Shown: in pieces, positions 22,435 to 34,463 of the stretch
How the letters are laid out: each line of letters opens with the position of its first letter
Numbering within the stretch: the stretch's first letter is position 1
Origin: Aureobasidium sp. EXF-3400
Taxonomy: Eukaryota; Ascomycota; Dothideomycetes; Dothideales; Saccotheciaceae
Direction: 5' to 3'
Assembly (NCBI GenBank): GCA_024195585.1
Contig: SWBL01000194.1
Coordinates: 1-64,000, forward strand
DNA length: 64,000 nucleotides
The notes under the pieces: model-generated
The model's database searches: none
What the model was told of the DNA's origin: nothing
The model's input: the letters and a program-made list of their open reading frames with translations, nothing else
Position numbers and translations under genes: made by a program

Positions 22435-23426
22435 ATGCCAGCATTCCTCGCGCCTCACAAGTCGGGCGTGCATCGTGTGACAGGTATCTTGGTCTCTGTC
22501 CGATCTATGTCGCAAAATCGTTGTGCTGACATCTCTCTCGCGCAGCAATCGCTCTGTACCGCGCCCTCTTGACAAAATGTCGAGCTGCACCACCGCCCCT
22601 TAGACCTTCTACCTTGCAAGCTGTCGTCAAGAACAGCTTTGCAAAGAACAGGCATGTGACGAGTCAAAACGTCTTGCGAAACGCCTTTGCTGGTGGCTAT
22701 GAAGTGCGTCTTCCTCTCTTCGAAGCTTCGAAAGCATCAATACTGATACTATGCTTGTAACAGGCACTAGATCACCTAAATGCCGCCATCGCTAGTGACA
22801 AAGCTAGCATCTCGCACCTCAAAAGCCTTCTCTCGCGCCTACCTGCAAGACTCAAGACCACCGTCCCACGCAAACCAGCCCCAGTCCCAGAACCAAAACC
22901 CGCTGCAGTCCAAGGAACAGCACTATCCCTCCGGCCTCGTCCAGCCTTCTCTCTACCCTCTCGTCGCCGCATCCCTGTCCTCGTCTCAGCCAACAAAATC
23001 CCCATCCTCCGCTTCACAAAACCCCAACCCGCTGCTTTGTCCCACTATCTCAAATCTCGCCTTGTCGACCGCCAGAAAAGACAAGACCGCAAGATGGCTC
23101 TAGAAGCACAGATGGAGATTGCAAGAGGTGAAGATGATTGGGACCGTATACTGCTTGCACAAGGTGTAGCAGACGAAGGCGGCAGTGTTAAGAGAGGGAA
23201 GGTCTTGTGGACTAAAGAGGTTTATGAGTCTTTGGGGTATACCATGAATGCTATCGAAGCCGAGGGCACCAAGAATAGGGTGATGGCTGAGAAGATGGTT
23301 GCTATTGTTGACAAAGAGAAGGAATTAGCTGAGGTCGAGAGGAAGGAGAGGAAAAGGTTGAAGAATGAGGAAAGGAGGAAGAGGAAGGCTGAAGCTCTTG
23401 CTAAGAATGAGGAAAGTAAGGCATGA
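22435..23426 (+). CDS. LYR-motif (Complex1_LYR) mitochondrial-type protein
   Basis: About 289 residues in three exons: 22435-22483, 22546-22703 and 22764-23426. The start at 22435 is forced: only an exon ending in phase 1 at CAG|GTATCT can join the downstream frame to give HRVTAIALYRALL, with L20-Y21-R22 as the LYR tripeptide. LYR proteins are small mitochondrial matrix factors that act with acyl-ACP in respiratory-complex, Fe-S or ribosome assembly. This one is longer than most. It has a Pro-rich middle and a Lys/Arg/Glu coiled-coil tail (ERKERKRLKNEERRKRKAE). The specific partner complex is not evident. Introns are 62 and 60 nt. Confidence 0.85.
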
Positions 23427-23859
23427 TCGTTCAGAGTTCATTCTTGGTAAGTACACTTGCTACAGTATCCCCAGCATCCATCGAAAATCTTTGAATTCCT
23501 TTCCTCTTGAAACATAAGCCGAGTTCAGTTCTGCCTCGTTTCCCTTTGTATGTGCCTTCTTATCGTTATTCATACATTATTTCCCATAACCTCATTGATA
23601 CTTTGCTCATGTCTCTTTTTCGCTCAGTTGACTCCATAATCTCCTTGAGCCGTGTCTTTCATTATTTTCCACGTATCATTCTTTCTGAGTCGTATGATGA
23701 TCTTTTGAGAGTAAAGAAAGGCTTGTCATCTCTTTCCGCGTGCAGAGACGGCTGATCTTGCTGGATGAGCTCTGATCGATACTCAAGCTGTCGTAAGATT
23801 GTCAGGATCGGAAGGTACGAGCACTGTCCGGTAGTGGATTTGAGCCCAGAAGAAGAGCA
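23427..23859. other. Convergent 3' region
   Basis: Space between the converging LYR and BTB genes. Pyrimidine-rich on the plus strand; no gene. Confidence 0.6.
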
Positions 23860-24918
23860 TCAGCGAGCGAGTTCTTCTTCAGAATCGTCTTCCTTCGTAG
23901 CGCGCTGGCGTCGAAAATAGTTGCCGCTCGATGGTGATCCAGTATGGTAGGAGCCTCTAGTGGGTGCAAATCTAGCACTGCGTCTGAGGAGAGTAGTCTG
24001 CGCAGACTTTGGCAAAGCATCATCGTCTTCAGCCAAATGACAAACTCCCTCACCATGCTCATGATAAACACAAGCATCAACCCAAGGCATCTCACCACCA
24101 CCGGCAACAAACACCTGCTGTCCAACATCAACCATCCTCGCCATGGCATCCTGCAGAAACTCAAACTCGGGCTCTTCAGCATCAGGACAAGCACCCTTCT
24201 TCAGCAATCTGCCTTGGTGTGCAAAGACGTGGAAATCCACAATCAAGCGACGCAACGCACATGCCGAGACGGTGTTTTGGTAGACGTACGAGGCCCAGGT
24301 GTCGGGCATGACTTTGCTCTCGTTTACTTTTTCGATCATGGCGGAAATGACGGCGTCTTTGAAGCGCGGTGCATCCAGGCGTTCGCCGAGGGTGTAGAGG
24401 CGAGGCAAACATTCCCATTCTTGATCGTCGTCTTCGGTGTCTGGAGGAGAAGAAGCGGTTTTCTTGATGAACAGACGGTCTTTGTAGACCCAGTGTTCAA
24501 AGATTGTGAAGGTGGAAGGGTCTTCCTCTTCTAGTTCAAAGACTCCAGTCTCGGCTTCTTTGAAAGAGGAAGTCAGACCAGCGGCGAAGAAACCAGAAAC
24601 TGACATGAGCAGGTTTCTGTGGAAGACTTTTGTCTCGCGGGTCTCCTTGGGACCGCTTCCGAGGAGGACGAAGACCATCTCAGTGCCCAGGCTTGTGAAG
24701 CTCATCAGTGAAAGGACGAGAGAGTGTGTAAATGACAAAACTCACTCTGGAGCATCTTTCTGTGACTTGCGCACGCGAGTAATTGGACTAGCAGGTGAAG
24801 ACGCGGTAGTGCTGAGGCTTGGATGAATCAGTCGAGAGTCACGTTCATCAAAACAACGAACATACACTCTCTTAGCAGGGGAGGCCTTCTTGGGCGTCTT
24901 TGGCGTAGTGGGTGCCAT
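23860..24918 (-). CDS. BTB/POZ-domain protein (fungal type)
   Basis: About 316 residues. Exons on the minus strand are 24918-24866, 24811-24746 and 24691-23860. Intron 1 (GTATGT..TCAG, 54 nt) is in frame and stop-free, so skipping its removal would only add 18 residues. Intron 2 (GTGAGT..ACAAG, 54 nt) is required. The N-terminus MAPTTPKTPKK is Pro/Lys-rich. The BTB fold (about 40-135) shows TEMVFVLLG, FHRNLLMSVSGFFAAGL and the acidic FELEEEDPSTFTIFEHWVY. The C-terminus is Arg/acidic low complexity. Such proteins are a large fungal family, some being cullin-3 adaptors. The partner is unknown. Confidence 0.82.
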
Positions 24919-27317
24919 CTTGGATCGGTGCAGAGATTCGAGAGGGCGAGGTGAAGAGTCGAGTAGGCGAGGTGAAGAGCCTAACTCTCTTGAGTCGATC
25001 AACACTACAAGGAGTAGGAAGAGCACTGTAAGGAAAAGAAAGAGTGGTGGAGTGAAGAGAAGGGAAAGAAAGAAGCTGGTGTGGTTGTGAAGATGACGGG
25101 TGTGCCAGTCGCTTTGCTTTACTCGAGCAGACGAAGCAGACAAGTGCGAGTTATGCCATGTTATGTTACAGACGTGACTTGGTTGTGTTGTTTGGTAAGG
25201 ACTACATTTGCTTGTAGTAACGAGAGATAAGAGGGGACGAGGTTGGCGTTCCTTGAACTGGCGCTGGGTTAACTTCGAGGCCGAAGCGAATGTCATCAAT
25301 GTTGAGGGATGTGAATAAACGCAGTCGGGGTCAAAAGCTTCACCGTGTCTATCAGGTTCAGAACCGTCATGAGCGATCACACAAGACAAGAGGGCACGAT
25401 TACAACGACAGAGTCAAGCAGGCAGAGAGAATTTTGTGAAGAAGATGTTTCATTAGAACGGTATTGCTAGCTTGGTTGAAAAGATCTGTTACTGGTCAGC
25501 AACATGATACAGAAGATGATCGAGTGACAAGAGTGTGTGTAGGGGGGCAAAGGTCAGTTCTCCAAGGTGATGGTATCTTCAAAGACGTGTCTCAGTAAGA
25601 ACACAGCGAAATATCATTTTATTCATCCTTATGCCAGGGGGAATTATGTAGTGGTAGAGCAATGACTTACAGCTTGAGAAGACAACAATGGGCATGCCGA
25701 GTGATACTTGACCTACTTCAAGACAATCAGTGATGGCCTTCCATGTTTCAATTGAACAAGGTAGGATGTATGATTGCAATCAGGCTCTGTTGACAGTCAG
25801 TACCAAGGCAAGAGGGGAATATGCTCATAACGCCTACCATTAAATCATTTTACATGTCCACAACGGATAAGCCTTCGTTACGGGCAGACCGTTCACAGTG
25901 TGAATAGTGATCATCATGCAACGATGGAGTGGTGCTGTTGGAGAACAGACTGCATACCTGATGAATCAGATTGTCAGTACGAAACTCGAGAGTCATGATG
26001 GCAATGGTCAAGAAGCATCAAGTGCTATGGGCTAGATGAACAGTCAGCGGCGGTTCAAGGGTCATGTAGGCAAGGGAATATTACCATTCAACATTCTCAG
26101 AATTTTCAGTGTTTTGTGTTCATGTCCGACCAGCACAATATAGGCTTAGGAAGGATCAAACAGTGTGAATAAAATGTTCATCATTGTGAAGATTGCCCAT
26201 GCAGATGTGCATCAAGTTGACCGAGAGCTGAGATTGAAGCTGCATACCTAAACAAAACCAGTCTTAGTACATGTGTTGGCCAAGAAAGGAAGTGCAAAAA
26301 TTGTGCATGGGCGCAAAAATCAGCTGACGATAATCTCAACAAGCAACTCCCGGCCGACCACCCCAAGAGTTTGTACGCTCTTGTTTCAGCGGATGGCGAC
26401 CGAAAGCGCAGTCTGTCCGCCCGTTCGTTCAAATCTTCTTCATATGGAAATGGGGAACACGAATCGAAGAGTGAGGTGGTGAGTAGATACCTGATGCAAA
26501 TCGAGTTAGCTTGGCTGTTCAGCAGAGCGAAGTTATGAAGTGCAAAAGATGATTTGTGGCAAGATAGTCAGACAAGGCTGAAACTTGATTTTAGACAGAT
26601 TCGACATTGTATATTCAGGTCGAGGAATGCCTTTCCGTAGTCGGTATATCATCACCCAAGCCGGGGAAAGTGTGCAGTGAAGTGTGTGTAGAAGTTGTGA
26701 CCAACCTTTTTTAAATTGAGAGGGTGTGCCGATAGATAGCACACCCTCGATGCGACCAGCGCATTTGGTTGTCGTGGAAAGCGACTCGAGAGAAGGACTG
26801 TTCAGGGGTTCGTCAGCATGTTGATGCAAGAACAAAGACAGTAAAAGTAGTGATTGAGTAATAGTCTCAGTGTAATTCTAGAGTTATTGTAATCCTTCAC
26901 GACGCTATAGGAGTTGGATTGTTCGTGTTTATTGTTTCATCTCTGTGACGGGTGTGATGGATGTAGGAGAAGGAAAGCTTACCTTTTGCTGGGGAGCTGC
27001 CTGCCTTGTTCGCGCGACTTGATGTAAGCGACGGGAGCAAGACAGGCAGCAAGCTCAAGTCACAGCTCGTGCGAGGGCGCGCGCAGCGATGCGCGAGGGT
27101 TTGTTTGTTGTGATGCGAGAGAAGAAGGACAAGAGACAAGAAAAATTGCAGACTTTGAGGAAGCCGCGCCCGGTTGAAGTCCGGCTTGGTTGGGAAGCTT
27201 GGACGAGACGCGCTGTGAACGCGGAGCTTTGGCTTTGGCTTTGGCTTTGGCTTCGATTGGCATGTGAAAGGCGACATCATCGTCACTTTCGTGTCGTCCA
27301 ACTTTCGAGCCCTCGCC
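24919..27317. other. 2.4 kb without a modelled gene; minus-strand splice signals
   Basis: No protein gene could be assembled. The minus strand carries several strong donor-like sites, often right after an acceptor-like AG: AAAAG|GTAAGC near 26982, CATCAG|GTATCT near 26491, GTTTAG|GTATGC near 26246 and CATCAG|GTATGC near 25956. Short coding-like segments occur between them. It could be a spliced long leader of the BTB gene or a non-coding transcript. Confidence 0.4.
27226..27253 (+). repeat. (GCTTTG)x4.5 hexanucleotide repeat
   Basis: Four exact GCTTTG units plus a partial one, about 65 bp before the VPS37 start codon and thus probably in its 5' leader. Confidence 0.85.
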
Positions 27318-28070
27318 ATGTCCTTCGCTGAAAGTTCGTCGCAATACGCACAGTCTCCCAGAATGTCTCAATTCCAACACTATGACTCGTCGACACCACC
27401 TCCTCCGCCTCCGAAGCCTGCAAGTGGCCGAGAAACCCCATCCAGAGGCCCGCCGCTACCACCCCCGCCGAACACCCAACCATCCTTGAACACCGCCGAT
27501 ACCTATACCAACCCGCCTCACGACCAGACACCGTTGCCTGCTGCTGGCTGGCTCCCTTCGATCGTTCAAGATCTGTCTACCAATGACCTTAGACGATTGC
27601 TTGAGGATCCAGACTTGCAAGCTGCCCTGCTGAACGACCTCGACACCACCCATCCCTCCATTCCTGCCTCTCAAGATACCCTGCGAAGAATTCTCGACTC
27701 CAATCTCCAGATAGCTGCCTCGTTGCAACAAGTCGAGTCTCGTCTGAACCATCAACGTGCTGCTACTCAATCTCGTCTCATCGCTCTTCGCGCCCTCGAA
27801 CAACAGCACAAGTCCAAGATTGTCGAGACCGAGGACACTTTGAAAGGCTTCAGTCCCATGGCTCTGTATCAGCGTCTCAGTGCCAGCGCCCAAGAACAAG
27901 ATGCTCTGGTGAAAGGCATCGAGGATAGTTTCCTTGACGATGGTGGCCTTGCTCCAGACAGAGAGGTTCAGGACTTTGTCCGCCGCTTGAGAGACGCCAA
28001 ACGTGTTGCTTTCCTACGCAATCAACGCAAAGAGCGTTGGGACGAAGGAAGGGTCGGAGGCTGGAGATGA
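27318..28070 (+). CDS. VPS37: ESCRT-I subunit VPS37 (Mod(r) domain)
   Basis: A single-exon protein of 250 residues. The N-terminus (1-70) is Ser/Pro-rich with a poly-Pro run. A Mod(r)/VPS37 domain follows (about 80-235): GWLPSIVQDLSTNDLRRLLE, the long helix NLQIAASLQQVESRLN, and the C-terminal FVRRLRDAKRVAFLRNQRKE. VPS37 joins VPS23 and VPS28 in ESCRT-I, which sorts ubiquitinated cargo into endosomal multivesicular bodies. ATG 27318 is the first ATG in good context. The first in-frame alternative is MSQFQ at about residue 16. Confidence 0.88.
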   Translation: MSFAESSSQYAQSPRMSQFQHYDSSTPPPPPPKPASGRETPSRGPPLPPPPNTQPSLNTADTYTNPPHDQTPLPAAGWLPSIVQDLSTNDLRRLLEDPDLQAALLNDLDTTHPSIPASQDTLRRILDSNLQIAASLQQVESRLNHQRAATQSRLIALRALEQQHKSKIVETEDTLKGFSPMALYQRLSASAQEQDALVKGIEDSFLDDGGLAPDREVQDFVRRLRDAKRVAFLRNQRKERWDEGRVGGWR

Positions 28071-28535
28071 CCATGCTTACACCATCATCTGCCATCACTT
28101 TGTTCACCATGTAGCATCGCTACCGCATGTGCTCCGATTATTCTGCTGCCGGGCGTCTATAAACTTGCCACTCAAGGGTCCCGCTGACACTTTTTATGAA
28201 ACCCGCTCGGGTCTTCAGCGCAAATTGCTAGTGTTTTGCTAGCTGACCACGCAACTCTGGAGGGATGGAATGCCAGGCCTGTGTCAGATTTCATTCCCTC
28301 AAAATCCCTCGGAAGTTTATGAACATTCTGCGTGCTCTGTATACCAATCTTGTGAGCTGTGTGTCGAGAGAGGCGAAAGGGCAGTACGACTGTTGAAGCA
28401 AGCAACTATCGTCTCTGCTTATTCCTCTTCATCGCCATCCCTCACATTTTGTACGGATATAGGGCAGCGCCTCCTTGCAGCCGAGTTACTATGTCGTCAC
28501 GGACTCTACCCCGAGGTCATTCGACCTTCGTAGAC

Positions 28536-28634
28536 TCATGCAGATGAGCCGATTCCTGTTCGGAGGTATTTCTCGAACAGCAACATGAAGATTGCGAGTA
28601 GCCAGAAGGCGAGGAAAATGGTGGACAACATCAT
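28536..28634 (-). CDS. Candidate 32-residue membrane microprotein
   Basis: Minus-strand ORF with tandem ATGs at 28634 and 28631. It encodes a short hydrophobic helix (LSTIFLAFWLLAIFMLLF) followed by a basic EKYLRTG tail: a single-pass tail-anchored or proteolipid-like layout. It is the first ATG downstream of a TATATAAA box on the same strand (28797-28790). About 155 bases of intervening leader hold no other ATG. I do not recognise a family. It could be real or a chance ORF. Confidence 0.35.
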   Translation of the reverse strand: MMLSTIFLAFWLLAIFMLLFEKYLRTGIGSSA

Positions 28635-28789
28635 GTTTTTCGAGCAAAGTCAATTAGCTGTGTGTGGTAAATTGGATCAACACGAAACAAATAAATCCTC
28701 TGATGTAACTCTTGCGTATGACCAGTCCCAATCGAGAGGCGTTATAGGTCTTAATAAACGATTGAAGGATACCCCAGAACGTGTAGCAC

Positions 28790-28797
28790 TTTATATA
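28790..28797 (-). promoter_or_regulatory. TATA box-like TATATAAA
   Basis: Exact TATATAAA on the minus strand, 156 nt before the small membrane ORF. Function is inferred from sequence and position only. Confidence 0.35.
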
Positions 28798-29142
28798 GAC
28801 CGCAAGACTTGCACTAAGGTCCAGACAACCGCTGCATCTAGCCAAGGGTGGCACTTTTCGCCGGTGAGCTGCCAAGTAATCATTTGCCCATTGTCAAAAC
28901 AAGAGATCCCAGTATTCTTGATGTGTTATGCTCGTTAGTGAGAACCTCGAAGAGTGCTTGTACCACGAGTAAGTGAAGCGTTCTCTACAAGCTGCTGACG
29001 TTCTTGACGATTTCCCCAAGAACCACTAGCGTCTTAACACCTTCCAATTCATGCATGTTGACTCGACTCAACTTCCCTTTATGCACGACAAAACTTTCGC
29101 ACTATTTATCTGATCATCATCAGGGAAAAAAAGTCATCCAAT

Positions 29143-30840
29143 ATGAAAGCCGATGATGTTGTCGACCTCTCTTCGTCTCAAGCCGAAAAACAGTTGGAAT
29201 CAGTCGCTCGCGTCCAGGATCCAGTGAACTCAGCGCCGTTACCCCAGCTTATCGACCAAGACGAACTCGAAGACGGCGTCGAGCTCGATGTCAGTGACGA
29301 TTCTGAAGATGAAGACAGTGAGATCGCAGAGTCTGCCTTGACGGATGAATTGGAACGCGCAGAATTTGAACCATACACAGATGATGGTAAGTGATGCCGA
29401 GTTTACTGTCATCTAACCCCTTGTTTCGCCAAGACTAATACAGTGCGAAAGAACCTGGACCTATCTCCTACACACCTGCAGAGAGCAAGGAGATTCGCGA
29501 AAGATTACGTCGACTGGGACCCAACAAGTTTGTGGAACAGACCATCTCTTCTGGTACCGTTGGCGTGAGAAAGCTTGTCACAGCCTTCGGTGTGAGGCCT
29601 GATTTACCTTATTCCACAATTTGGTACTATCAAATCCTCGGTCGATGCATACAACGTGAGCTTAGAAGGCGACAAAAGCTTGACGAGTACAACACTATCG
29701 ACGATGCCGTTTCCCTACTTCAAAGGTCCAAGAACATCATGGTCATTACTGGAGCTGGCATCTCGACCAGTCTTGGTATTCCCGACTTTAGATCTAGGAA
29801 TACTGGCTTTTACTCACAGCTCCTTGCTCGCGGATTCGAGAGCCCTGAAGATGTTTTCGACATTGAGAATTTTGACAACGACCCGACGTAAGCAGATACT
29901 GCCTTTCTTGAGACAGCCGTGAACAATGCTGACCTTCTCCCAAAGGCATTTCTATCAGTTGGCTAAGGAGATTTTACCCGTTACTGACAGATGCTCACCA
30001 ACTCATGCCTTTATCAGACTGCTTCAGGACAAGCAGAAGCTGCTTACAAACTACACCCAAAACATCGACAACATTGAAGCCTTTGCCGGCATTGAGCCTG
30101 AGAAACTGATCCAATGCCATGGTTCATGGGCCACTGCAAGTTGCCGCAAATGCCACACCGAAGTCTCAGGCGATGTCATCTTCGAGGATGTGAGACAACA
30201 ACGAGTTTCGCTCTGCCAAACTTGCCTAGATATCATCGAAAAGCAACCGCGCAAGCGCAAGCGCATATCCAACGGCAAGTCGAAATCAAGATCCAGCCAT
30301 TCTGATTCTGAAGACGATGGTCGCTATGATGTTCCCCAGCCTGGCGTGATGAAGGTATGTTGCGTTCATTCTTGTGAACATCCTCATACTGATTGATTGT
30401 AGCCCAACATTACCTTCTTCGGCGAGAAACTTCCCAACCGCTTCTTCGACAGACTTACAGAGCACGATGCCGCTATAGTCGACTTGATCATCGTTATTGG
30501 CACATCCATGAAGGTTGCCCCTGTCTCCGAAATGTAAGCCTTTCTTCCTCTGCCTCCTCAACCTCAAGATGCTGACTGGCTTGTCAATAGTCCCAACTAT
30601 GTCGACGAACAAGTGCCTCAGATCTACATCTCGCGCGAACCAGCCGACCACATCAACTTCGACATCACACTTCTCGGCTACTGCGACGATGTAGTGGCCG
30701 AACTGGCCAAACGTGCTGGCTGGACCATCGATCACGCAAAAGTCACCGACGCGCCTTTAACAGCAACGCCTGGACCCAAACCCGGACAGTGGATCATTGC
30801 ACCACCAGACACCGATACCAATCCTCCGACCTCTGAATAA
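29143..30840 (+). CDS. SIR2: Class I sirtuin (SIR2/HST1-type NAD-dependent deacetylase)
   Basis: About 489 residues in five exons: 29143-29386, 29452-29887, 29946-30354, 30403-30533 and 30591-30840. Introns are 48-65 nt. An acidic N-terminus is followed by an N-terminal helical module ([20 protein letters not shown]) and the catalytic core. The core has [15 protein letters not shown] (about 182), TQNIDNIE (about 263), the catalytic His in QCHGSWATA (about 284), a zinc ribbon CRKC..CQTC (about 292-321), [11 protein letters not shown], and [12 protein letters not shown]. The spacing and the insert-rich zinc module ([13 protein letters not shown]) are those of SIR2/HST1 histone deacetylases acting in silencing. 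Intron 1 must end at AAAG (29451) to keep frame. Placement within SIR2, HST1 or HST2 needs a tree. Confidence 0.93.
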
Positions 30841-31454
30841 AACTTGCTATTGTAGCATGTTTTCCATCTTTGCAGGCGTTTCGGTTAAGGGGTTTCGGAA
30901 AGCACATGCTGGAGCCATTTATCTTTTGGTATCCCTTGTTGCTCTTTCTCATGACGTTCGGGTGTCTTCTTTAAGCATGAATGGTCCAAACCGGTTGGAT
31001 TTCTTTTTCTCCACTTGCATTTTCTAAGGTTTTTTTTTTGGTAAACAAAGAGGACGAAAAAGGCACTTGTGGGAAGATTGCAGAGACAACGACCAAAAGG
31101 CATATGTATACATATATGATTAATAAAGCAAGTTTTCGCGGTAATTCTACCAGACTCTTCCAAGGATCTTGCTTTGTGAACTCGGGGAGTTGGGTGGGCG
31201 ACCCTGGTTTGAGTTTAGGTCACCCCCTCGATGCGTGTGCATGACTTGCTGCACCATGATGAAAAGTTGTTCGATATTTACGGTTGAAGAGGATATCAAT
31301 ATCTCGCTGTTTGTTGCGAGCTGGCGCACTTAGGACATTTGTTACTGAAAGGTGATCTGAACGTATTGTCTAAACTCGACCTTTCTGCTCATTCGTGAAG
31401 TGAATCTGTAGATATACATGCCAGCTCGACCCTCTCCCTCAGCCACGACCTAGT
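30841..31454. other. Convergent 3' region, sirtuin and DIS3
   Basis: No gene seen. Contains short T and A runs typical of 3' UTRs. Confidence 0.6.
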
Positions 31455-34400
31455 CTACAGAAGTGACAGCTTGACCTTTCTCTTGCCAGTGCTCTCCTCG
31501 GCCTCATCCGATATCCTGACCTTGACCTTCTCGAACAGCTCCACACTTCTATCAATACCCTCGCCCTTGATCTTGAGGACGTAGTTTTCAGTGTCGAACT
31601 CGCTCTCGGGTTCAGGAGTGGCGAGATCGCGCAGACGGATCAGGCCTTCGATACCGAATCTGGGGACAAAGACAACGATACCGTTGGAGAAGACGCGCAT
31701 AACGAAGCCGTCTTCGTCTACGACGCGACCCTTGAGTGCTTGGCCGACGTAGTATTCAACACTAGCACGGCCGGCCATCTGAGCATTGCGGTGACGTACG
31801 TTGATGTTCTTGCATACGCCTTCCAGCTTGGCTTTGGAGAGAAGACTGGCATCTAGAGGCTCATAGTCGATGGCGGCAGCGAGTTGACGATGTGCTTCCA
31901 GATCGGCATAACGACGAATAGGGGAGGTGAAATGGGTGTAGATCTCGCTGGCAAGACCGTAATGACGGAACTCAGGATATGCTTGAGTGCCTGAGCAGAA
32001 GTATTCGGCTGACATCATACATCGAGTGGCCATGATGCGGACGAGAGTGTTGAAGAAGGGCTCTGATGGATCCACGCAGGTGTCTAGTGAGTCGGCAAGA
32101 GCCTTGGAGCTGTCTGTCCGTAGCTCCATGCCACGCTTTACTCGCAGCTGGTTCGACAGCTCTTCGAAGTTTGTCTTCGGCGGTGCAGCGTGACGACGCA
32201 GCAAAGCAGTTTGTGGGTAGGCTTCATAGATGCGAGCGGCGACGCTGGTGTTAGCGAGAAGCATGAACTCCTCCACCAACGACATAGTATCAAGGTGTTG
32301 CTTGGTCTGCACATCTGCGGGATCGGCGGTCTCCGACTCGGTCTGAACACGCACTTCAGGACTTGCCAAATTCAGAGCACCAGCATCCATACGCTTCTTT
32401 TTCAACTTCTTGGACAACATCATGAGCATTCGAATGCCTTTAGTGAGATCGTCTTGCTGAGATTGGTCGTCGACACGAATCTGGGCTTGCTCGTAGGCGA
32501 AAGCTTCTCTTGACTTGATGACCGACTTGGTGTAGTCAGCGCGTACAATATCGGCGTCAGGTGTGAGCTCCCAGATGACCGAGAAAGCAAAGCGCTCGAC
32601 GTAAGGCTTCAGAGAACAGAGATCAGTACCAAGCAACATGGGCAACATGTCAATACGCTTGTCGACCAGGTAGACGGTGGTACCTCGCAAACTTGCTTCT
32701 TGATCCATGGCGTTGTTCGGCTTTACGAAATTGGAGACATCAGCAATATGGACACCGACCTCAATGTTGCCATTAGGAAGTGTCCTTGCGTGTAGAGCGT
32801 CATCAATATCAACACAGCCAGGGGGATCGATACTGCAGATCAACAGATCGCGCAAGTCCCTTCTCTTGTTCCAGCCAGGATCGGACTTGTCTTCCGGCAC
32901 CTTCCAGTCGTGACCCTCGGCTGGTAAACAATCCAGAACGGTTTTCGGGAATGGTCGGTACTGTACATCCCATTCTAGCAGCAGAGCTTCGGTCTCGGCG
33001 CCCTTGGTCTCAAGTTCACCAAGAGAGCGAACAAAGTGACCAACGGGGTACCTCGACTCTCTGTCCCAAGCATCGATGGTGACCAGCAAACGCTTGCCGA
33101 GTAAATCGCCAGCCTGACGAGTACGGATACGGATTTTCGGGATGCGCTTGTCCATGGGAATCAAGAAGACGGTCTGTTGCGCACGGCTCTGCTTCGTGGA
33201 AGACTTGACAGAGTCTTTGTCGACATGACCAACGTACTGTCGCCAGTTGCGCTTGATGATGCCGACTACGCGAGCGGTAGGTTGCGGCCTTCCTTCAGCA
33301 CTCTTTCCATGAGTCTTCTTGACCTCTTCTTGCAATGCGCGCTTCTCCTGCTGTGTGATGACAGCCTCGCCCTCGTCCGCATCGGCATTGTCGTTCTTGT
33401 TGACAACTTCTTCTTCCAGAATCTTTGATGAAGGAGCCTTCCACTGATCTTTGGGCAGAACCTCGACAACCACAATATCTCCAGAAATTGCTCTGTTGCT
33501 GTTTTCTCTTCCGATAATGAGTAATGGCTTGTCGAATGCAGGGACGAAGACAGATCCTTCCAGGTAGTTGTAAGGCGACACGTTGAAGGTTCCTTGGTGC
33601 ATAGTTCCAGCCTTGACGCCAGTAATCATTTTTGATACGGAGAAGTAATCCGGGTAGAGCATCTCGCCCTTTGTTTGTTTGCCGACTCTCTGCTCCTGGC
33701 CAGAGCTGACCATGTCCAACAAGCGCTCCGAATCATCCAGTCCAGAAACATAATCGCGCAATGAGAGTCCAGTAATGCCATCATTCTTGGCCTTACGAAG
33801 GTTGTCACGATCGTCGCTGATCATGATGACTGAAGGGCATCTGACAGATTTGCGTTTGCTGACAGCTTCGTCGAGATGGTCGGCGTACCACTTGACAGCG
33901 CGACGAACAGCGCGATCATTTCTGTCGTTGATGGTCTCCTTGTCGTCGCGAACAACATAAGTTTGCAATCTGAAATCATTGAAGAAGACGTAAAAGCGCT
34001 TGCCGTCGTTCTTGGTCAAACTGATAAGGCGATGGTACAAGGGAAGAGAGCGATTCTTGACCTCCTCAAGAACGGTTTGCAAAACAATGACATCGTGGAA
34101 GGCGGTTTCAAGTTCAAATAGATCCATTCCAGTGAGGAAAGCATTTGTGTCGGGGATTATGTAGTGGCCATTGGGAAATGATTTTGTTCCAGCGGGGGTC
34201 TCAGACAGCACAAACGGAGCGACTAGAGAAGTTAGAAGAATTCAGATGTTGTTGACGATGAGTGTACCCTTGTTATGGTAGTCGGTAGGGGCAATCTCGA
34301 GACAGTGGGCGCATAGTCTTGACGAGCAAGGGATATCTTCGCGCAAGTATAGCTCGCGAACAATTTTCTGAACCTTGCCACTCTTTGTCGAACGGATGTA

Positions 34401-34463
34401 GACCTTGCTCGACAGGTTCTGCGCAGCACTGTCGGCAGCGTATGAACGCTTCAAACTTGTCAT
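31455..34463 (-). CDS. DIS3: Exosome exo/endonuclease DIS3 (RRP44)
   Basis: About 987 residues (yeast Dis3 is 1001). Exons on the minus strand are 34463-34268 and 34222-31455; the 45-nt intron is GTACAC..TCTAG. DIS3 is the catalytic subunit of the RNA exosome (3'-5' RNase II activity plus a PIN endonuclease). Visible: an N-terminal CR3-like Cys motif (SRLCAHCLEIAP); the PIN domain with catalytic Asp90 in YIIPDTNAF, plus VLEEV and SDDRDNLRKA; cold-shock domains with RNWRQYVGHVD; the RNB centre DPPGCVDIDDALHA (about residue 540); YAHFTSPIRRY-type YTHFTSPIRRYADL; and a C-terminal S1 domain ending GKRKVKLSLL. All key acidic residues are present. It shares a 263-bp divergent promoter with VMA13. 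Confidence 0.97.

Larger units (their letters stand above)
28071..29142. other. Intergenic, VPS37 to sirtuin
   Basis: Apart from the minus-strand small ORF at 28536-28634 and its TATA-like box, no gene was seen. A plus-strand frame 28585-28938 lacks motifs. Confidence 0.5.
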
